Numbered from the stretch's first letter, positions 50,298 through 59,249 are shown. The stretch is DNA of 59,657 nt from Cytophagales bacterium (GCA_004292855.1 RDXN01000063.1:1-59657), one strand, 5' to 3'. Program-made: numbers and translations. The notes: a model not told the origin generated them from the sequence alone.

Positions 50298-51944
50298 ATG
50301 CGCAAACTACTACTTTTTCTGGTTCTTTCGCCTATGCTCGTGCTTGCTCAGGGCAAAGCAAAAAAGGCAACCACTCTCTCGCCTGTCGATAAACTTAAGG
50401 CCGAGGCTGTAGCCGCCGTTGAGGGCCGTTCCACGCAGGCCCAGCAGATCAACGACATGCTGTTCAGCTTTTCCGAACTCGGTTTTCAAGAAGAAGAAAC
50501 GTTTAATTACCTGACTAATCTGCTTGAAAAAGAGGGTTTTACCGTACAGAAAGGCATTTCCGGGATGCCAACGGCCTGGATTGCCACCTGGGGCAGCGGC
50601 AAACCCGTCATCGCCATCGGCTCCGACGTGGACTGTATTCCGAAGGCCAGCCAAAAGCCCGGCGTGGCCTACAAAGCTCCCGTTGTGGAGGGCGCACCCG
50701 GTCACGGCGAGGGTCATAACTCCGGGCAGGCTTTGAACATTGTGGCAGCTCTGGCCGTGAAGCAACTCATGGAGCGCGACAAAATTTCCGGTACGCTCAT
50801 GCTGTGGCCGGGCGTGGCCGAAGAACTCGTTGGCGCGAAAGCGTTTTATGTACGCGACGGCTTCTTTAAGGATGTCGATGCCTGCATCTTCACCCACGTA
50901 GGTAACAACCTCGGCGTGTCGTGGGGCGATGCGGGCAATAATGGCTTGGTATCGGTGCGATTTAACTTCGAGGGAGCAGCCGCCCACGCTGCCGGGGCAC
51001 CCTGGCGGGGGCGTAGCGCACTCGACGCCGTTGAGTTGATGAACGTGGGCTGGAATTTCAAGCGCGAACACCTCGAAACCACGCAACGCTCGCACTACGT
51101 AATCCCCGATGGGGGCGATCAACCCAACGTGGTGCCCTCCAAAGCCGCCGTTTGGTACTATTTCCGTGAACGCAGCTATCCGAAAATAAAAAAACTGTTC
51201 GAGACGGGCATCAAAATGGCGGAGGGTGCGGCCCTGATGACCGATACCAAATTTACGTACGAAATTCTGGGTTCGGCGTGGCCGGGACACTTCAACCGAC
51301 CCATTGCCGAAGCCATGTATGAGAACATCCGCAAGGTCGGGTTGCCGACTTGGTCGGAGGAAGATCAGACGTTGGCGAAAGCAAGCCAAATGGAGTTGCA
51401 GGCCCTGAACATAAAGGGGTTAGCTACCAAGCTCGATACCATTGGCCTGCCCGCCGAGTACGCGCCCCCAACCCGCATGATGGGCGGAGCCACGCTCAAC
51501 TCCAACGCCGGTTCCGACGATATTGCCGACATCTCGTGGTCGTTGCCAACGATTGTGCTCCGTTACCCCAGCAACATCCCCGACCTGCCTGGTCACCACT
51601 GGAGCAACGCCATTTCGATGGCTACACCCATTGCGCACAAGGGCGTTGTGGCCGGTGCCAAAGCTGAGGCCATGACCATTCTCGATATGCTCCTGAAGCC
51701 TGAGATTATTAAAAACGCCTGGGCGTATTACACCAACGAGCAAACCAAAGAGCAGAAATACACGCCCCTGATTTCGCCTAAAGAATTCCCAGCTATCTAT
51801 TTGAATCAGAAGATTATGGCTGAGTTTAAGCCCAAACTCAAGGCATACTACTACGACCCCTCTAAATACAAAACCTATCTGGAGCAGCTCGGTATCCAGT
51901 ATCCAACCCTCCGCGACGATCAGCGGGCCGCGTTAAAAAAGTAG
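50298..51944 (+). CDS. Exported M20 family amidohydrolase (AbgB-like)
   Basis: 548 residues with a signal peptide (MRKLLLFLVLSPMLVLA). Metal-binding positions are in IAIGSDVDCIP, GHGEGHNSGQAL, WPGVAEELVGAKAF and CIFTHVGNN. The lid domain begins around SVRFNFEGAAAHAAGAPWRGRSALDAVELMN. SDDIADISWSLPTIVLRYPSN and GHHWSNAISMATPIAHKGV match p-aminobenzoyl-glutamate hydrolase subunit B relatives. It probably cleaves an amide in the periplasm. Single gene; an inverted repeat follows the stop directly. Confidence 0.9.
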   Translation: MRKLLLFLVLSPMLVLAQGKAKKATTLSPVDKLKAEAVAAVEGRSTQAQQINDMLFSFSELGFQEEETFNYLTNLLEKEGFTVQKGISGMPTAWIATWGSGKPVIAIGSDVDCIPKASQKPGVAYKAPVVEGAPGHGEGHNSGQALNIVAALAVKQLMERDKISGTLMLWPGVAEELVGAKAFYVRDGFFKDVDACIFTHVGNNLGVSWGDAGNNGLVSVRFNFEGAAAHAAGAPWRGRSALDAVELMNVGWNFKREHLETTQRSHYVIPDGGDQPNVVPSKAAVWYYFRERSYPKIKKLFETGIKMAEGAALMTDTKFTYEILGSAWPGHFNRPIAEAMYENIRKVGLPTWSEEDQTLAKASQMELQALNIKGLATKLDTIGLPAEYAPPTRMMGGATLNSNAGSDDIADISWSLPTIVLRYPSNIPDLPGHHWSNAISMATPIAHKGVVAGAKAEAMTILDMLLKPEIIKNAWAYYTNEQTKEQKYTPLISPKEFPAIYLNQKIMAEFKPKLKAYYYDPSKYKTYLEQLGIQYPTLRDDQRAALKK

Positions 51945-52009
51945 GGGCAGACCCACGTGTCTGCCCAAAATTTGGGTGTGGGGCATGGGGCGGACACGTG
52001 GGTCCGCCC
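51945..52009. repeat. Nested inverted repeat between convergent genes
   Basis: GGGCAGA...TCTGCCC (51945-51966) and GGGCGGA...TCCGCCC (51988-52009) are each hairpins, and together form a larger inverted repeat with CCCACGTG/CACGTGGG. The inner A/G differences stay paired in each hairpin. Lies between the M20 gene stop (51944) and the nuoC stop (52027). Confidence 0.9.
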
Positions 52010-52026
52010 GTACGTGGGAGCGAGAG

Positions 52027-52512
52027 TCACTTGTTCACAATTCCGTGATACTGTTCCGGTTCCACATAATCCGTGCGGAGGGGATGGCCCTCCCAATCGG
52101 AGGGAAGCAGGATTCGGCGGAGGTCGGGGTGGTTCTCGAACCGAATACCCACTAGATCGAAGGCTTCGCGTTCGTGCCAGTCGGCGGTGCGCCAAAGGCT
52201 TGATAGCGAGGGCAAAGAGGGCAACTCGCCAGCCGTGGTTTGGCGTGGGATCGTGACCCGAAGCATGAGCGTATGCTCGTAGGGGATCGACGCGAAGTTA
52301 TAAAACACCTCCATCGTGTCGGCGGTGGGGCCGTTGTCGATGGCCGTAATGCAGGCGAGTTGGTCAAAAAAAAGCCGTTCATCGTCGCGCAGAACCTCCC
52401 CGATTGCCAGTAGGTCGCCTTTACCAACAATTAGGTAAGGTTGTGCGTTGGTTGTATTGGTTTCGAGGATGAAACGGGCTTGTAACAACTGGGCGATTTC
52501 GGTAAACGTCAT
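52027..52512 (-). CDS. nuoC: NADH-quinone oxidoreductase subunit C (30 kDa)
   Basis: 161 residues. The signature WHEREAFDLVGIRFENHPDLRRILLPSDWEGHPLRTDY at the end is diagnostic, with SSLWRTADW before it. NuoC is a hydrophilic arm subunit of complex I, in the cytoplasmic part. The ATG at 52512 fits the family length; the longer frame adds 25 unrelated residues. No other nuo gene is adjacent: an alpha/beta hydrolase is divergent on one side and an M20 hydrolase convergent on the other. Confidence 0.93.
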   Translation of the reverse strand: MTFTEIAQLLQARFILETNTTNAQPYLIVGKGDLLAIGEVLRDDERLFFDQLACITAIDNGPTADTMEVFYNFASIPYEHTLMLRVTIPRQTTAGELPSLPSLSSLWRTADWHEREAFDLVGIRFENHPDLRRILLPSDWEGHPLRTDYVEPEQYHGIVNK

Positions 52513-52596
52513 GGTTGAGGCATCTAACGGTTCTGCGAATCTAACACAAGTTATCTTTACAGGTGAAATCAACTTACTCACCACCAAATCACCCGC

Positions 52597-53637
52597 ATGA
52601 ACAAATTCCTGAAATACACACTTGTTGGAGTAGCTGTCATCGGCGTAACCTACCTCGCTGGTCCACGCCCTTCTCCCGACCCGGCAACCGACACGCCCGT
52701 GAGCCTCGCTACGACAAACTTAGCCGATCTGGACCAGACGATTGCCCGCGAGGAAGGGGCGGCAGGTCTCAAACCCGACAACGAAGCTCGTATTGTCTGG
52801 GCCGACAGCAATCGGAAAGCCAAAACACCCTACAGCATCGTGTACATTCCGGGCTTCGGGGCGAGCTGGGCCGAGGGCGATCCTATCAACCGAAATATTG
52901 CTCGTGCATTTGGTTGCAATCTTTATCTGGCCCGCACTGCCGAACACGGTCTGAAATCGCCCGACGCGCTCAAGAATCTGACCCCTGCTAATTTCACGGC
53001 CTCTGCCGAGCGAGCATTGGCAATCGGTAAGGCTATTGGCGAAAAGGTAATTGTGATGGGCACCTCGGCAGGAGGCATGCTCACTCTATATTTAGGGCAA
53101 CGTCACCCCGAAATTCACAGCCTGATTATTTATTCGCCCTGCATTGCCGTAGCTAACCCCGGTCTTAAACTCGCCACCCGGCCCTGGGGCAAGCAATTGC
53201 TGGATAAAATCATGGGTGGCGAACACGTGAACATTACCCACTATAAACCCGACCGGGCGCAGTACTGGCTTACGCGCTACCATACCAACGGTCTTATCAC
53301 GCTCCAAACCATGATCGACACCTACATGAAGCCTGAGGAGTTCGCGAAGGTGAAGCAGCCCCTGTTTGTGGGCTACTATTATAAGGACGAAGAAAACCAG
53401 GACAAGGTCGTGTCAGTAGCGGCCATGCTCGACATGTACGAGCAACTCGGCACCCCCGCCAACCTCAAACGTAAGGTGGCCTTCCCGAACGCGGGTGAAC
53501 ACGTCATAGCCTCGCATTTTACCTCCACCGACCTCGCGGGCGTGGAGCGCGAAACCCGGACGTTCATGCAGGAGGTTCTTAAACTTCCCCTTGCCGCCCC
53601 CACATCGCCCATCCTCGCGTCCATCCCCAAAAAATGA
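52597..53637 (+). CDS. Membrane-anchored or exported alpha/beta hydrolase
   Basis: 346 residues. An N-terminal hydrophobic segment (YTLVGVAVIGVTYLAG, 7-22) precedes the fold. IVYIPGFGASWAEGDPINRNIARAFG has the oxyanion region, VIVMGTSAGGMLTLYLG holds the nucleophile S157 in GTSAGG, and the His is in NAGEHVIASHF. Esterase or lipase activity is likely; substrate unknown. TATCTTTA at 52552-52559 is a near -7 box. Confidence 0.85.
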   Translation: MNKFLKYTLVGVAVIGVTYLAGPRPSPDPATDTPVSLATTNLADLDQTIAREEGAAGLKPDNEARIVWADSNRKAKTPYSIVYIPGFGASWAEGDPINRNIARAFGCNLYLARTAEHGLKSPDALKNLTPANFTASAERALAIGKAIGEKVIVMGTSAGGMLTLYLGQRHPEIHSLIIYSPCIAVANPGLKLATRPWGKQLLDKIMGGEHVNITHYKPDRAQYWLTRYHTNGLITLQTMIDTYMKPEEFAKVKQPLFVGYYYKDEENQDKVVSVAAMLDMYEQLGTPANLKRKVAFPNAGEHVIASHFTSTDLAGVERETRTFMQEVLKLPLAAPTSPILASIPKK

Positions 53638-53639
53638 CA

Positions 53640-53647
53640 TACCTTTG
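53640..53647 (+). promoter_or_regulatory. TAnnTTTG box for fabI
   Basis: TACCTTTG begins 2 nt after the hydrolase stop codon and ends 18 nt before the fabI ATG. Transcription would start near 53654, leaving a leader of about 12 nt. Confidence 0.65.
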
Positions 53648-53665
53648 CGGGGAAATATTCCAACT

Positions 53666-54484
53666 ATGGCCTACGGACTCTTACAAGGAAAACGCGGCAT
53701 CATTTCGGGTGCCCTTAACGAAAGCTCAATTGCCTGGAAAATTGCCCAACGGGCCAAAGCCGAAGGAGCTATCTTCACGCTGACCAATGCCCCCATCGCC
53801 ATGCGTCTGGGGGAAATCAAAGTACTCGCCGAGGAATGCGACGCGCAGATTATCCCGGCTGATGCCACCTCGACCGAAGACCTCGAAAAGCTCTTCACGC
53901 AGTCGCAGGAGGTGCTGGGCGGTAAAATCGACTTTGTGTTGCACAGCATCGGTATGAGTCCGAACATCCGCAAGGGCCGCGCCTACACCGACCTCAACTA
54001 CGAGTGGTTCAAGCAAAGCATGGACGTGTCGGCTCTGTCGTTGCATAAAATGTTGCAAACGGCTTACAAAATGGACGCCATTAGCGAGTGGGGTTCGGTG
54101 GTGGCCCTGACCTACATGGCCGCCCAACGGACGTTTCCATTTTATACCGATATGGCCGAAGCCAAAGCCATGCTCGAGTCCATCGCCCGGAGCTTTGGGT
54201 ACCACTATGGCAAATATCGCAAGGTGCGCGTGAACACCGTTTCGCAATCGCCCACCGTCACAACGGCGGGTTCAGGCATCAGTGGCTTCGATAAATTCTT
54301 CGGGTACGCCGACGCCATCGCCCCCCTCGGTAATGCCTCCGCCGATCAATGCGCCGACTATTGCATCACGCTCTTCTCAGACCTCACGCGCATGGTCACC
54401 ATGCAAAACCTTTTCCACGACGGCGGTTTTGTCTCAACAGGCGTTTCGATGGAAGTGATGGACATGGTGAATGTGAAAGAGTAG
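53666..54484 (+). CDS. fabI: Enoyl-ACP reductase (NADH), FabI type
   Basis: 272 residues. Short-chain dehydrogenase fold with the FabI-type glycine motif GIISGALNESSIAW, DFVLHSIGMSP, and the catalytic YxxxxxxK as YTDMAEAK. TYMAAQRTFPFYTD and the C-terminal LGNASADQCADYCITLFSD are family-like. It reduces trans-2-enoyl-ACP in fatty acid elongation. ATG 53666 matches the family N-terminus; the longer frame extends into the hydrolase gene. Convergent with sbcC, with an inverted repeat between. Confidence 0.95.
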   Translation: MAYGLLQGKRGIISGALNESSIAWKIAQRAKAEGAIFTLTNAPIAMRLGEIKVLAEECDAQIIPADATSTEDLEKLFTQSQEVLGGKIDFVLHSIGMSPNIRKGRAYTDLNYEWFKQSMDVSALSLHKMLQTAYKMDAISEWGSVVALTYMAAQRTFPFYTDMAEAKAMLESIARSFGYHYGKYRKVRVNTVSQSPTVTTAGSGISGFDKFFGYADAIAPLGNASADQCADYCITLFSDLTRMVTMQNLFHDGGFVSTGVSMEVMDMVNVKE

Positions 54485-54559
54485 CAAGCAGTGAACAGTA
54501 GCAGTAAGCAGTTTGCTAACGTACGATCTTTCTGCCCACTGCTACTGCCCACTGCCACT
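54483..54559. repeat. Imperfect inverted repeat of GCAGTAGCAGT words
   Basis: Arms 54483-54511 and 54532-54559. The mismatches are A against C on the plus strand, which read as U-G wobble pairs in a minus-strand transcript, so the hairpin is better in sbcC mRNA. The right arm encodes the last residues (SGSGQ) and stop of SbcC. Confidence 0.82.
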
Positions 54560-57500
54560 TATACGAAGTCGGCTATTGCCGTCAATTCCTTTTTCAACTT
54601 GAATTTGCACACTAATGCGCTCTTTGATCTCGTGCCGATGGGAGATAATACCGATAGTTTTCTGACTGTCGTGCTGTAATTTTTCGAGCATCACAATAGC
54701 CGTATCGAGGGCTTCGGGGTCGAGTGTCCCGAAGCCCTCGTCTATGAACAGGCTGTTAATCTGCACATTCTGCGAGGCCAAATCCGACAGGCCCAGAGCC
54801 AGCGACAAACTGAGTGTGAACGTTTCGCCCCCCGACAAGCTCGACACCGAGCGTTCGGCATTACCCTGATACAGATCGACCACGTACAGTTCCTCCTGAC
54901 CGTCGCGGGGTTTGAGCAACAAATACCGGTCAGTGAGTTCGTGGAGCCGCCGGTTCGAGAGGCCAATGAGTTGCGAGAGCGTCAACCCTTGTGCAAACTT
55001 GCTGAACTCGTCGCCCTTCGCACTGCCAATGAGCTTGGCCAACTCGCGCCAGGGTTGTGCTTTCTGCTCCAAATCAGCCAGTTGTTTCTGCATTTTTTGC
55101 TGCCGCTTGCGCTCCGCCCCGTCCTGCTCTAGGTGCTTTTTCACGTACCCACGATCCTGCAACAACTGCCGCTGCTTGCCAATCAACTCGTTCAACTGCT
55201 TGTCGATCTCGTCGGGCGTGCCCGTTTCCTTTCGGGCGTCCAGAGCCTCGTTGCGCCGGGTTGTTTCATCGGCTGTACGTTGATTAACATCGGCCTCCTC
55301 GCGTTGGATAGCCTGTTGCGTTTCCCCAAAACGCCGGGCCGTTACCGGGTCGAGCAGGCAGTCGCGTGCTGAGGTAACATCGGCAAAACCGCGCTCCTGT
55401 AGACTGGACAGTACGTTGTTTTGTTTGGCGGTCAGTTCCTGCTGTGCGCTGCTGAGGGTTTTCTCCGTCGTTTTCAACAGCGTTTGTTGCGAGGCCAGTT
55501 GTTGGGTTACGTCGTTGAACGAAGTGAGCAAGCGAGTACAATGCCCACGAATGTCGGAGCCTTTGTATAGTGCGGAACGATTATTTCGGTGTTCGTCGGC
55601 TCGTTGTATACTTGTCTGAATCAATTGTAAGTCGTTCATAAGCCGATCCAACAAGTCGCGCTGTTGCCAGAACGATTGCAGTCGCCCTAAATCTTGCCGT
55701 TGCAGGTCAAGCAATTTTATCGTGCTGTGCAGCTCCATCGGCTGAATATCGGGTTCTAGCGCAACGGCTACTAAATCCTTGTTTAGCTTCTCGCGATTCT
55801 TTTTGAATTCCTGCCGAAGCTCATCCCGGTACGAGTCGAACGCTTTTTGGTTCGACTGAGCTTCTATGAGCCGACGTTGCGATTGCTCCGTTTCGGCCCG
55901 TTTGGCATCCCAATCGGCGGTAGTCACGCGAAGCTTCAACCTAATTTCGCCCGTCTGTTGAACGTAATGTTGCGCGTAGGGGTGGCTCAACGAGCCACAC
56001 AACGGACACGGCTCGCCCGAAGTCAGACCTTTGCGCAATTCGTCCAGATTTGCCTCGGTGTCGAGTCGTCTTTGTTTTTCCTCAAGAGCTAACTTAGCCG
56101 TTTCGAGCAATTTGAGTTCGTCCAGCAAGCGCGAGGTAATGGCTTGCTCGGCCAATACCGCTTGTTCATGATCCTCGGCTTTACTCTTCAAATTCATTCC
56201 CTCAGCCAATCGGTTTTGCTGCTCTTCGAGCAACCTCACAAGTTGGGCATACTGCCGCCCTCGCATCACCAACTGATCCAGTTCGTGGTCCAATGTGTCG
56301 GGCGTAATCGTAGCGTATTCAGTTGACAGGGTAGCCAAATGGGCGAGAGTTGTCTGCTGATGCTGCTGTACATGCGCTAGGGCAACACCTGGCGCATCCA
56401 GGTCGAGCCGTTGAAGGTCGGGATCTGCAAACTGCTGGATTATCTGCCCTGCCGAAGTCAGTGGACGTCGGATGTTGTCTCGCTCCGTTTTTTCAGCCTG
56501 TTCAAGTTGCAGCACTCGCTCCTGAAATTGCTGAAGCGTCGTTATGAATTGATCTTGTGTAAAAGTATCAACGCCCAACAAAGCCCGCCCCTCCGACAGG
56601 ACCTTGACCAAATCGTTTTCCAGATCACCAATTGTCCTAAGCGTCCGGTCTTGTTGGCTCATCAACTTCGTCAATTGCTCTTCGACCGATTGGATCGTGG
56701 TCAGGTCGGCGGTCAAATCGGAAACGATGGCATGTTGGGCCAACCGTTGAGCATGGGTAGCAAAGTCCGTTCGTCGTTTGTCCAAGCCTTGTTGGCGTTG
56801 CGCTAAGGCTTCCAGGGTTCGTTCGGCTTCGCTTAGTTTTTGCAGTAATTGCCGTTCGTTCGTAAATCGCTCAACATTCTTATCGAGAACTTTCAACTGC
56901 CCATCGATGCCCTTTTGCTGAACCTTCAATTCCGCAATCTTATCCTCGTCCAACACCTGAATTAGCAGGGCAGTCTGCCTAGTTGTTTCGATTCGAGCAT
57001 CAAACTGTTTAGCCTCGGCGTAGGCCCGCATACTCAGTTGCCGGTAAATCTCAGTACCCGTAATCTTCTCCAGCATCTTGCTGCGCTCGGCGGCTCGTGC
57101 TTTCAGAAACTGATCGAAAGCTCCCTGCGCTAACACAATCGACCGGATGAACTGCTCGTAGGTCAGGCCAATCAGTTCTTCGTTCTTTTTTGGAAAGTCG
57201 GACAGGTTTTTGATCGGAAATAACGTCCCCTCGGTTTGGCCTTCGGGCAGATGGGCCACTTCCATCTCATAGTTGTTCCAGTTGCCGTTGCGGTTCTTCT
57301 TGATCGACCACCGCGACCGGTACGTTTTCCCGTTAGCCTCATACTCCACTTCGGCGTAGGAAGCCGCGTTTGGCTCTTGCAGAGCCTGTTGATTCACAAT
57401 TAAGCCTTCGGCCAGAATGCTTGTGTTCGAGATCAGTCCCGAAATACGTGGCACCCGGTTAAACAAAGCAAGCGTGATGACGTCGAGCAACGTAGACTTG

Positions 57501-57628
57501 CCCGCTCCGGTCGGCCCCGAAATAACGAACAGGCCCGTCGTTGCTAACGCGCCCTCCAGAAACTGAATAGGCGGATGCTCTCCATAAAATGAATTGATAT
57601 TACGAAAGCGTAACTGGCGAATTTTCAT
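54542..57628 (-). CDS. sbcC: Exonuclease subunit SbcC (Rad50-like)
   Basis: 1028 residues. SMC-like ATPase: N-terminal Walker A SGPTGAGKSTLLD (37-49), long coiled coils, a zinc hook CPLCG near residue 541, then the second coiled coil, signature SSLSGGETFTLSLSLALGLSDL and Walker B SLFIDEGFGTLDPEAL. With SbcD it cleaves hairpins and palindromes in DNA. The start overlaps the sbcD end by 29 nt. The final residues come from a repeat arm. It is notable that a hairpin nuclease lies in a region rich in long inverted repeats, but both genes are common in bacteria. Confidence 0.95.
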   Translation of the reverse strand: MKIRQLRFRNINSFYGEHPPIQFLEGALATTGLFVISGPTGAGKSTLLDVITLALFNRVPRISGLISNTSILAEGLIVNQQALQEPNAASYAEVEYEANGKTYRSRWSIKKNRNGNWNNYEMEVAHLPEGQTEGTLFPIKNLSDFPKKNEELIGLTYEQFIRSIVLAQGAFDQFLKARAAERSKMLEKITGTEIYRQLSMRAYAEAKQFDARIETTRQTALLIQVLDEDKIAELKVQQKGIDGQLKVLDKNVERFTNERQLLQKLSEAERTLEALAQRQQGLDKRRTDFATHAQRLAQHAIVSDLTADLTTIQSVEEQLTKLMSQQDRTLRTIGDLENDLVKVLSEGRALLGVDTFTQDQFITTLQQFQERVLQLEQAEKTERDNIRRPLTSAGQIIQQFADPDLQRLDLDAPGVALAHVQQHQQTTLAHLATLSTEYATITPDTLDHELDQLVMRGRQYAQLVRLLEEQQNRLAEGMNLKSKAEDHEQAVLAEQAITSRLLDELKLLETAKLALEEKQRRLDTEANLDELRKGLTSGEPCPLCGSLSHPYAQHYVQQTGEIRLKLRVTTADWDAKRAETEQSQRRLIEAQSNQKAFDSYRDELRQEFKKNREKLNKDLVAVALEPDIQPMELHSTIKLLDLQRQDLGRLQSFWQQRDLLDRLMNDLQLIQTSIQRADEHRNNRSALYKGSDIRGHCTRLLTSFNDVTQQLASQQTLLKTTEKTLSSAQQELTAKQNNVLSSLQERGFADVTSARDCLLDPVTARRFGETQQAIQREEADVNQRTADETTRRNEALDARKETGTPDEIDKQLNELIGKQRQLLQDRGYVKKHLEQDGAERKRQQKMQKQLADLEQKAQPWRELAKLIGSAKGDEFSKFAQGLTLSQLIGLSNRRLHELTDRYLLLKPRDGQEELYVVDLYQGNAERSVSSLSGGETFTLSLSLALGLSDLASQNVQINSLFIDEGFGTLDPEALDTAIVMLEKLQHDSQKTIGIISHRHEIKERISVQIQVEKGIDGNSRLRISGSGQ

Positions 57629-58859
57629 GCAAAAGCGTTGGTGCTGCCCCTTCGGTCACCATGCGGTAAAGTTGTTTATACGTTTCGAGTAGCGCAGTTC
57701 GGTCGTCGGTTTCCAGAACGGTCATCGAATCAAGTTTGCGGGCAAACACGTCGAGGTACGATAAATCCTGCAAATGCGTGTCGGCTATAAGCAGCGACTC
57801 TAGCCCCCGTCGCTTATTTTGGAAAACCAATCGGGCTTTGGCAATCGAAAACGGCGCATCTTGATAATCGCGGTACAACTGCTCAAAATGCAGGCGTGTA
57901 GCGTGACTCTCCTGCTCCTCCTGAACCAGCACCTCCACTAGCGTGGTCAGTTGATCGGTAGCTATAATCTGTTCGAGTGTGTCGCGTACCTCATCAAGCG
58001 TGCCGCCCACGTGCTGCAACCGCCTGAACTGCGGCACCCGAATGCTCGAAACGTCCGTTAACTGGCCATTATCGAGGGTTAATTCCAGCACCTGATGGGC
58101 ATTATCGCGTTCGCTAAAACTTAATGGAATAGGCGAACCACTATACCGGACCAGATTCTCCGGCCCCATCGACTGCGGCATGTGAATGTGTCCCAGAGCC
58201 ACATAGTTGAACCCGCCCGGAAAATGCTCTGTCGAAAAAGCTGCCTGCCCCCCCACACAATGAATCTCTCGTTCGCTATCCGAGACTGACGCACCGTTTA
58301 CATATAAATGGCCCATCGCCAGTACGGGTACGTCGGTATAGTGTTGGAAACAGTAATCGGCCAGACGTTCGTAATGTGAGCGAATGCCAGTTCGCAGAGC
58401 AGCTACCCGCTCCTCATACGACTGCCCAGAAATGGACTGCCGTAAGTCGGTATCCCGTAGATAAGGTACAGCCGCCACCAGCAAATCGGTCGATTTGTGA
58501 GATAGGCGGATAACTTCATCGGCACAGTCGCCGGTGGTGCAGCCCACCACGTGTATATTTAGGTTCCGCAGTAGCTCGCTAGGGGCGTTCAGCTTCGTGG
58601 CCGAATCGTGGTTTCCTCCCGTTATAATAATATGTATGCCTAGCGGCAGCATTCGGGTTAGAAACTTATAGTATAACGACATAGAGCCGTCGTTCGGGTT
58701 GGTGGTGTCGAACACATCGCCCGCAATGAGCAACACATCAATAGCCCGTTGGTCTATTTGGTCGGCCAGCCAGTTCAGAAAAAGCTCATGGTCGTCGCGC
58801 AGGTCGTGTTTATAAAGCCGCTTTCCCAGATGCCAGTCGCCCGTATGCAAAATCTTCAT
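57600..58859 (-). CDS. sbcD: Exonuclease subunit SbcD (Mre11-like)
   Basis: 419 residues. Calcineurin-like phosphoesterase: HTGDWHLGK (D8, H10), LLIAGDVFDTTNPN, IITGGNHDSATKLN, and VALGHIHMPQ supply the metal ligands. The C-terminal region after ~280 is the SbcC-contact part. It starts alone at 58859 with about 250 nt free upstream before the rRNA promoters, and its 3' end overlaps sbcC. Confidence 0.95.
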   Translation of the reverse strand: MKILHTGDWHLGKRLYKHDLRDDHELFLNWLADQIDQRAIDVLLIAGDVFDTTNPNDGSMSLYYKFLTRMLPLGIHIIITGGNHDSATKLNAPSELLRNLNIHVVGCTTGDCADEVIRLSHKSTDLLVAAVPYLRDTDLRQSISGQSYEERVAALRTGIRSHYERLADYCFQHYTDVPVLAMGHLYVNGASVSDSEREIHCVGGQAAFSTEHFPGGFNYVALGHIHMPQSMGPENLVRYSGSPIPLSFSERDNAHQVLELTLDNGQLTDVSSIRVPQFRRLQHVGGTLDEVRDTLEQIIATDQLTTLVEVLVQEEQESHATRLHFEQLYRDYQDAPFSIAKARLVFQNKRRGLESLLIADTHLQDLSYLDVFARKLDSMTVLETDDRTALLETYKQLYRMVTEGAAPTLLHENSPVTLS

Positions 58860-59108
58860 AGCTTCGTTGCAAGGCTACATTGCCCTAAATACCATTCTGC
58901 AAGTTAGGCTTAATCCACACAAATGCCTAAAAAAGGTATTCAGTTGAGGGAAGCTTAATCTTTAAATAGTGCAATTTTGGGTATGATAAAAAGAGATGAG
59001 GCACACTGCCAGAAATTATTTTCGGTGATTTCGCTTACTCAAGGTCAAGACAGGCAGCAACTTAGCCATTTGAGCATGAGGCCGCCCAAAAAAACTTTCA
59101 ATACTAGC
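58860..59108. other. Spacer between sbcD and the rRNA promoters
   Basis: AT-rich, no gene or tRNA recognised. The sbcD promoter should lie here on the minus strand, but I find no exact TAnnTTTG box; TAACTTGC (about 58901-58908) is a weak match. An AT-rich run just before 59109 could be an UP-like element for the rRNA promoter. Confidence 0.4.
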
Positions 59109-59140
59109 TTGACAACGGGTTAAAAAGAGCCTTACCTTTG
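59109..59140 (+). promoter_or_regulatory. rRNA promoter P1
   Basis: TTGACA (59109-59114), 18 nt, TACCTTTG (59133-59140). It has both a strong upstream hexamer and an exact Bacteroidota -7 box. Start expected near 59147; the sequence after the box is CAGTCCC. Confidence 0.85.
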
Positions 59141-59249
59141 CAGTCCCAAATGAGGGAAACAAACCAAGAACAGTTGAGTAACACGGTTTTAAGTTTGTTG
59201 AGATCAAATCAAGAGAGTCAAAAAATAAAAAATATTTTTAGCTCAAAAC

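Noticed and set aside
50310-51389. Long minus-strand open frame opposite the M20 gene
   Set aside because: Antisense shadow; the plus-strand protein has a signal peptide and metal motifs.
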